Shown in pieces: positions 56,026 through 64,000 of a stretch of 64,000 nucleotides of DNA (positions are counted from its first letter, which is position 1; the number at the start of each line of letters is the position of its first letter). A program made the position numbers and the translations under genes. The DNA is from Sipunculus nudus (lineage: Eukaryota; Annelida; Sipuncula; Golfingiida; Sipunculidae), in NCBI GenBank assembly GCA_026874595.1, contig CM049318.1, positions 46,480,456 to 46,544,455 on the forward strand, given 5' to 3'. The notes beneath the pieces were generated by a model. That model ran no database searches. It saw nothing but the letters and a program-made list of their open reading frames with translations, and had not been told where the DNA came from.

Positions 56026-58081
56026 CAACTTGTGGATCCTGGCGACGTGTTAATGGTACATGAGACTCCTATGGTTAAGCGCAATCCCATCCCCGGATTC
56101 ACATCTTGTCTTATCGGTAGGCCCTACGCTCTATGAAAAAATGGGTTCTTGATGGTTCTTTTAAAAACCCACTCATGGTTCCATCTTGAACTGTTTTCTC
56201 CGTGGAGAGGTTCCATTTGTCACTTGGAGGTTCGTGCCCTGACCATTACTTATAATAAGGTTCCAGATGGAACCTGTGTTTGACCGGATGTCCCGATGAT
56301 AAGGACCCTCATGCGCCCTTTATTTGAACTAATGACGTCAACAGTTAATGGGCGGGTGTTTTGGTCTCCTCAGATATTAGAAGAGGATATAATATGAGGT
56401 AAGACCTATGTTTACATATTTTTTTTTCATATGAAGAATGTCGATGTTATCTGTCTAGAGATTACCTGGCCAGTGACTTAATGTACCCAATTAGTCTCTG
56501 CCTGTAAAAGAATTTACGTTAACTTACTCTAAACGTCAACAAAGGCCGGTGATAAACATACTATTGCGTGCATGAATTGTGGCAGTCATGAATGATACCA
56601 GTTCATATCAATACCAGTCATATAGAATTAGAAAGAATTCCAGCATTGTAAAGGAAAATGACCGCTCTTAAGCAACAGTAACAAAATCCAAGATGGCGGC
56701 CAAGATGGCCGCCAAATTAGAAAATGTCAATAACTTGAGTTAAAATGTCCCGAGAAAGCATCGCAAGTACTCTAATATTATGTTTTATGGACTTGGAAAT
56801 TCAATTTTTGAGGTTCCAACCCTCTCCAGGTACTCATTAGCTGTTTTTTTTATCATGAATTTGGTAATATTCCCATTAGTCCAGCAGTTCAGCTGCATAT
56901 TGAAAAGAATTGAAATGAAATCCTGGAAAGAAGAATGAAACTTGGCATAATAATTTTCCAGACCATACTCTATATGTTCAGATAAGGGGCACAGCGGAAT
57001 TCACAATATCACATAATTTTTCACATAATGTAAAAACGGCCCATTTTGTAATAAAACGACCCATAATGTAATAAACATACCCTGCCCATATTGTAATAAA
57101 AATGCCCAATACTGTAATAACGACACATTCGCACTATATGGCCCATCTCTATATTATTTATTTAATATTAAGTTAATAATAAAGAGAAGGACCATATGGT
57201 GTGAAAAACGCGAGGAAAGTGTCAGATAAGTAATAGTTATAAGGAAATGACCCAGAAAAGTAACAAATTTAACCGAAATCTACACTAATAACAATTCAAT
57301 CGCCGGTGTTTCAGCATAAATAACGCAAAAGAGTCGCAAAGAAAAATACGTTTTTTATGATATATAACTGCTTTACACAAAACGGTGAATATCTGTTTAT
57401 CCAATTCTGGCCAAAGGGCATTTTTAAAGAATGTTCTTGAATTAATTATCGCGAAAAAAAAAACATGCGGACAAGGGTTTTGGCACGATTTATAGTCCGT
57501 TCCACACCCTCTGTCAACCTGATTTTTCGCGATTATCTAAGATTATATAAGACAAACTTACCAAAAAAATTGCACGAATGGCATAAAGAGGCAAAAGCGT
57601 AATTTATGGTACATTACCTACTCAGGATATAAATTTTTTTTACTTTACGGCCTGGTTGACGTCTCATATACATCCGTGGTTTTTTGCCATTGTTTATCCT
57701 CCTTGGATATGGATATAAAGTTATGTGACGTAAGAGTGAAGCGCGTGCACTCGGAAAATACGTGTCGCTGTAAACAGGGGTCGGTAGCTCTTGGTTTTTG
57801 GTCCCGTTAATGTTGGTGCCTCTTTTGTACGTCACGTCTATAACGACGTCATCACTATTCCCTGATATGCAAATTAGTGGCAGAATAGGATAGTTACTCA
57901 TTAAATGGTTTTAAATTGTTTACAGGGAAATGAGATAATGTAGGCTATTATTTCCATAATGGTTAAAAACGCATTTTCCTCTTTCTGTCCTAAGGTGAAA
58001 AAGTTTTTTGCGTGCTTTGATTAACAAAAAAAATCGCGAAAACACAGGTGTACAGGGGTACTGGAACGAACTAGCCTATAG

Positions 58082-58317
58082 TTAGATCAAAAGTAGAAAA
58101 TATACGGTCAAGATTATAAGGCTTGACTTTCGCTTCAGCATATCGACATTGAAACCACCTGTCACCAAAATCCGCCCAATGTTAGTTTCCTTGACTAGTT
58201 CCAGGAATGTTTCAAACCTAGTCAAGAAATTGACATGTTCATTCAGTGGCCTATAAAACATGCCAATGAGCATTTTATGATCACAATGCATTTCAACTCA
58301 TATGCATTCATCATCAT
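58082..58317 (-). pseudogene. LINE endonuclease fragment, satellite copy 3
   Basis: Same fragment as in copy 1, including the GGFN motif and the upstream TGA. Confidence 0.68.
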
Positions 58318-60371
58318 CAACTTGTGGATCCTGGCGACGTGTTAATGGTACATGAGACTCCTATGGTTAAGCGCAATCCCATCCCCGGATTCACATCTTG
58401 TCTTATCGGTAGGCCCTACGCTCTATGAAAAAATGGGTTCTTGATGGTTCTTTTAAAAACCCACTCATGGTTCCATCTTGAACTGTTTTCTCCGTGGAGA
58501 GGTTCCATTTGTCACTTGGAGGTTCGTGCCCTGACCATTACTTATAATAAGGTTCCAGATGGAACCTGTGTTTGACCGGATGTCCCGATGATAAGGACCC
58601 TCATGCGCCCTTTATTTGAACTAATGACGTCAACAGTTAATGGGCGGGTGTTTTGGTCTCCTCAGATATTAGAAGAGGATATAATATGAGGTAAGACCTA
58701 TGTTTACATATTTTTTTTTCATATGAAGAATGTCGATGTTATCTGTCTAGAGATTACCTGGCCAGTGACTTAATGTACCCAATTAGTCTCTGCCTGTAAA
58801 AGAATTTACGTTAACTTACTCTAAACGTCAACAAAGGCCGGTGATAAACATACTATTGCGTGCATGAATTGTGGCAGTCATGAATGATACCAGTTCATAT
58901 CAATACCAGTCATATAGAATTAGAAAGAATTCCAGCATTGTAAAGGAAAATGACCGCTCTTAAGCAACAGTAACAAAATCCAAGATGGCGGCCAAGATGG
59001 CCGCCAAATTAGAAAATGTCAATAACTTGAGTTAAAATGTCCCGAGAAAGCATAGCAAGTACTCTAATATTATGTTTTATGGACTTGGAAATTCAATTTT
59101 TGAGGTTCCAACCCTCTCCAGGTACTCATTAGCTGTTTTTTTTATCATGAATTTGGTAATATCCCCATTAGTCCAGCAGTTCAGCTGCATATTGAGAAGA
59201 ATTGAAATGAAATCCTGGAAAGAAGAATGAAACTTGGCATAATAATTTTCCAGACCATACTCTATATGTTCAGATATGGGGCCCAGCGGAATTCACAATA
59301 TCACATAATTTTTCACATAATGTAAAAACGGCCCATTTTGTAATAAAACGACCCATAATGTAATAAACATACCCTGCCCATATTGTAATAAAAATGCCCA
59401 ATACTGTAATAACGACACATTCGCACTATATGGCCCATCTCTATATTATTTATTTAATATTAAGTTAATAATAAAGAGAAGGACCATATGGTGTGAAAAA
59501 CGCGAGGAAAGTGTCAGATAAGTAATAGTTATAAGGAAATGACCCAGAAAAGTAACAAATTTAACCGAAATCTACACTAATAACAATTCAAGCGCCGCTG
59601 TTTCAGCATAAATAACGCAAAAGAGTCGCAAAGTAAATACGTTTTTTATGATATATAACTGCTTTACACAAAACGGTGAATATCTGTTTATCCAATTCTG
59701 GCCAAAGGGCATTTTTAAAGAATGTTCTTGAATTAATTATCGTGAAAAAAGAACATGCGGACAAGGGTTTTGGCACGATTTATAGTCCGTTCCACACCCT
59801 CTGTCAACCTGATTTTTCGCGATTATCTAAGATTATATAAGACAAACTTACCAAAAAAATTGCACGAATGGCATAAAGAGGCAAAAGCGTAATTTATGGT
59901 ACATTACCTACTCAGGATATAAATTTTTTTTACTTTACGGCCTGGTTGACGTCTCATATACATCCGTGGTTTTTTGCCATTGTTTATCCTCCTTGGATAT
60001 GGATATAAAGTTATGTGACGTAAGAGTGAAGCGCGTGCACTCGGAAAATACGTGTCGCTGTAAACAGGGGTCGGTAGCTCTTGGTTTTTGGTCCCGTTAA
60101 TGTTGGTGCCTCTTTTGTACGTCACGTCTATAACGACGTCATCACTATTCCCTGATATGCAAATTAGTGGCAGAATAGGATAGTTACTCATTAAATGGTT
60201 TTAAATTGTTTACAGGGAAATGAGATAATGTAGGCTATTATTTCCATAATGGTTAAAAACGCATTTTCCTCTTTCTGTCCTAAGGTGAAAAAGTTTTTTG
60301 CGTGCTTTGATTAACAAAAAAAATCGCGAAAACACAGGTGTACAGGGGTACTGGAACGAACTAGCCTATAG

Positions 60372-60607
60372 TTAGATCAAAAGTAGAAAATATACGGTCA
60401 AGATTATAAGGCTTGACTTTCGCTTCAGCATATCGACATTGAAACCACCTGTCACCAAAATCCGCCCAATGTTAGTTTCCTTGACTAGTTCCAAGAATGT
60501 TTCAAATCTAGTCAAGAAATTGACATGTTCATTCAGTGGCCTATAAAACATGCCAATGAGCATTTTATGATCACAATGCATTTCAACTCATATGCATTCA
60601 TCATCAT
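60372..60607 (-). pseudogene. LINE endonuclease fragment, satellite copy 4
   Basis: Same fragment. It carries two silent differences (CCAAGAATG and AAATCTAG on the plus strand) shared with copy 5. Confidence 0.68.
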
Positions 60608-62663
60608 CAACTTGTGGATCCTGGCGACGTGTTAATGGTACATGAGACTCCTATGGTTAAGCGCAATCCCATCCCCGGATTCACATCTTGTCTTATCGGA
60701 AGGCCCTACGCTCTAAGAAAAAATGGGTTCTTGATGGTTCTTTTAAAAACCTACTCATGGTTCCATCTTGAACTGTTTTCTCCGTGGAGAGGTTCCATTT
60801 GTCACTTGGAGGTTCGTGCCCTGACCATTACTTATAATAAGGTTCCAGATGGGACCTGTGTTTGACCGGATGTCCCGATGATAAGGACCCTCATGCGCCC
60901 TTTATTTGAACTAATGACGTCAACAGTTAATGGGCGGGTGTTTTGGTCTCCCGAGATATTAGAAGAGGATATAATATGAGGTAAGACCTATGTTTACATA
61001 TTTTTTTTTCATATGAAGAATGTCGATGTTATCTGTCTAGAGATTACCTGGCCAGTGACTTAATGTACCCAATTAGTCTCTGCCTGTAAAAGAATTTACG
61101 TTAACTTACTCTAAACGTCAACAAAGGCCGGTGATAAACATACTATTGCGTGCATGAATTGTGGCAGTCATGAATGATACCAGTTCATATCAATACCAGT
61201 CATATAGAATTAGAAAGAATTCCAGCATTGTAAAGGAAAATGACCGCTCTTAAGCAACAGTAACAAAATCCAAGATGGCGGCCAAGATGGCCGCCAAATT
61301 AGAAAATGTCAATAACTTGAGTTAAAATGTCCCGAGAAAGCATCGCAAGTACTCTAATATTATGTTTTATGGACTTGGAAATTCAATTTTTGAGGTTCCA
61401 ACCCTCTCCAGGTACTCATTAGCTGTTTTTTTTATCATGAATTTGGTAATATTCCCATTAGTCCAGCAGTTCAGCTGCATATTGAAAAGAATTGAAATGA
61501 AATCCTGGAAAGAAGAATGAAACTTGGCATAATAATTTTCCAGACCATACTCTATATGTTCAGATATGGGGCACAGCGGAATTCACAATATCACATAATT
61601 TTTCACATAATGTAAAAACGGCCCATTTTGTAATAAAACGACCCATAATGTAATAAACATACCCTGCCCATATTGTAATAAAAATGCCCAATACTGTAAT
61701 AACGACACATTCGCACTATATGGCCCATCTCTATATTATTTATTTAATATTAAGTTAATAATAAAGAGAAGGACCATATGGTGTGAAAAACGCGAGGAAA
61801 GTGTCAGATAAGTAATAGTTATAAGGAAATGACCCAGAAAAGTAACAAATTTAACCGAAATCTACACTAATAACAATTCAATCGCCGGTGTTTCAGCATA
61901 AATAACGCAAAAGAGTCGCAAAGAAAAATACGTTTTTTATGATATATAACTGCTTTACACAAAACGGTGAATATCTGTTTATCCAATTCTGGCCAAAGGG
62001 CATTTTTAAAGAATGTTCTTGAATTAATTATCGCGAAAAAAAAAACATGCGGACAAGGGTTTTGGCACGATTTATAGTCCGTTCCACACCCTCTGTCAAC
62101 CTGATTTTTCGCGATTATCTAAGATTATATAAGACAAACTTACCAAAAAAATTGCACGAATGGCATAAAGAGGCAAAAGCGTAATTTATGGTACATTACC
62201 TACTCAGGATATAAATTTTTTTTACTTTACGGCCTGGTTGACGTCTCATATACATCCGTGGTTTTTTGCCATTGTTTATCCTCCTTGGATATGGATATAA
62301 AGTTATGTGACGTAAGAGTGAAGCGCGTGCACTCGGAAAATACGTGTCGCTGTAAACAGGGGTCGGTAGCTCTTGGTTTTTGGTCCCGTTAATGTTGGTG
62401 CCTCTTTTGTACGTCACGTCTATAACGACGTCATCACTATTCCCTGATATGCAAATTAGTGGCAGAATAGGATAGTTACTCATTAAATGGTTTTAAATTG
62501 TTTACAGGGAAATGAGATAATGTAGGCTATTATTTCCATAATGGTTAAAAACGCATTTTCCTCTTTCTGTCCTAAGGTGAAAAAGTTTTTTGCGTGCTTT
62601 GATTAACAAAAAAAATCGCGAAAACACAGGTGTACAGGGGTACTGGAACGAACTAGCCTATAG

Positions 62664-62899
62664 TTAGATCAAAAGTAGAAAATATACGGTCAAGATTATA
62701 AGGCTTGACTTTCGCTTCAGCATATCGACATTGAAACCACCTGTCACCAAAATCCGCCCAATGTTAGTTTCCTTGACTAGTTCCAAGAATGTTTCAAATC
62801 TAGTCAAGAAATTGACATGTTCATTCAGTGGCCTATAAAACATGCCAATGAGCATTTTATGATCACAATGCATTTCAACTCATATGCATTCATCATCAT
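62664..62899 (-). pseudogene. LINE endonuclease fragment, satellite copy 5
   Basis: Same fragment, with the two silent variants shared with copy 4. Confidence 0.68.
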
Positions 62900-64000
62900 C
62901 AACTTGTGGATCCTGGCGACGTGTTAATGGTACATGAGACTCCTATGGTTAAGCGCAATCCCATCCCCGGATTCACATCTTGTCTTATCGGTAGGCCCTA
63001 CGCTCTATGAAAAAATGGGTTCTTGATGGTTCTTTTAAAAACCCACTCATGGTTCCATCTTGAACTGTTTTCTCCGTGGAGAGGTTCCATTTGTCACTTG
63101 GAGGTTCGTGCCCTGGCCATTACTTATAATAAGGTTCCAGATGGAACCTGTGTTTGACCGGATGTCCCGATGATAAGGACCCTCATGCGCCCTTTATTTG
63201 AACTAATGACGTCAACAGTTAATGGGCGGGTGTTTTGGTCTCCCGAGATATTAGAAGAGGATATAATATGAGGTAAGACCTATGTTTACATATTTTTTTT
63301 CATATGAAGAATGTCGATGTTATCTGTCTAGAGATTACCTGGCCAGTGACTTAATGTACCCAATTAGTCTCTGCCTGTAAAAGAATTTACGTTAACTTAC
63401 TCTAAACGTCAACAAAGGCCGGTGATAAACATACTATTGCGTGCATGAATTGTGGCAGTCATGAATGATACCAGTTCATATCAATACCAGTCATATAGAA
63501 TTAGAAAGAATTCCAGCATTGTAAAGGAAAATGACCGCTCTTAAGCAACAGTAACAAAATCCAAGATGGCGGCAAAGATGGCCGCCAAATTAGAAAATGT
63601 CAATAACTTGAGTTAAAATGTCCCGAGAAAGCATCGCAAGTACTCTAATATTATGTTTTATGGACTTGGAAATTCAATTTTTGAGGTTCCAACCCTCTCT
63701 AGGTACTCATTAGCTGTTTTTTTTTATCATGAATTTGGTAATATCCCCATTAGTCCAGCAGTTCAGCTGCATATTGAGAAGAATTGAATGAAATCCTGGA
63801 AAGAAGAATGAAACTTGGCATAATAATTTTCCAGACCATACTCTATATGTTCAGATATGGGGCCCAGCGGAATTCACAATATCACATAATTTTTCACATA
63901 ATGTAAAAAACGGCCCATATTGTAATAAAACGACCCATAATGTAATAAACATACCCTGCCCATATTGTAATAAAAATGCCCAATACTGTAATAACGACAC

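Larger units (their letters stand above)
52443..64000. repeat. 2.29-kb satellite, five full and one partial head-to-tail copies
   Basis: Units: 52443-54733, 54734-57023, 57024-59315, 59316-61605, 61606-63896, then 63897-64000 cut by the window end. Copies look nearly identical, differing by scattered substitutions and A-run lengths. Each starts with about six 20-bp subrepeats (CCCATAATGTAATAAAACGA-like), then AT-rich DNA, two conserved-looking frames on the minus strand, a GGTTCCAGATGGAACC near-palindrome and a TCCAAGATGGCGGCCAAGAT block. Because copies are near-identical at DNA level, shared open frames say nothing about selection. Confidence 0.95.

Noticed and set aside
52443..64000. A CRISPR-like array or tandem gene family
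   Set aside because: The unit is 2.29 kb, not short repeat plus spacer, the genome is eukaryotic, and the only recognisable coding part is a decayed LINE fragment.

Overview
The window is metazoan nuclear DNA. It is AT-rich and dominated by decayed mobile elements, micro- and minisatellites and very long non-coding stretches, and it has one convincing spliced gene. The repeat types (an invertebrate Ty3/gypsy element with integrase before RT, tRNA-derived SINE, hAT and Harbinger-type MITEs, a family ending in GCTATAGCTCAG...CAGCTGAGCT, runs of AGGTCA half-sites) and the gene structure point to a lophotrochozoan, most likely a mollusc. That placement is inference.

Layout. 1-2589: unannotated DNA with a diverged tandem duplication. 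2590-8702: a degenerate Ty3/gypsy element on the minus strand (LTR, polypurine tract, RNase H, RT, integrase, protease/Gag, tRNA-Pro type primer site, LTR) with domain order PR-IN-RT-RH, its 5' LTR broken up by a 27-bp minisatellite. 10899-18057: a 7.2-kb inverted-repeat (foldback) structure whose arms include about 1.5 kb of almost pure pyrimidine or purine, with a SINE and other repeats inside. 19090-19532: a hAT-type MITE with a perfect 8-bp target duplication. 21.4-26.3 kb: a second decayed gypsy element on the minus strand in which two different RTs are fused in frame. 27.7-29 kb: microsatellite, a GC-rich island and a 46-bp minisatellite.

30006-50149 (minus strand): a 12-exon gene reconstructed from splice sites and matching phases, with a probable 5'UTR exon at 51043-51225. 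The exons total 1911 nt with no internal stop and encode 636 residues: a signal peptide, four copies of a four-cysteine module of about 80 residues that I do not recognise as a named family, and a complete chymotrypsin-fold serine protease domain. Its introns hold a Harbinger-type MITE, a 1.1-kb hairpin element, a G-rich 33-bp minisatellite, a miniature three-LTR retrotransposon (TRIM) carrying a tRNA-like Pol III promoter in its LTR, a LINE tail and several minisatellites.

52443-64000: five complete and one partial head-to-tail copies of a 2.29-kb satellite. Each copy carries a decayed LINE endonuclease fragment, and sequence variants alternate between copies in a dimer pattern. The array runs off the end of the window.
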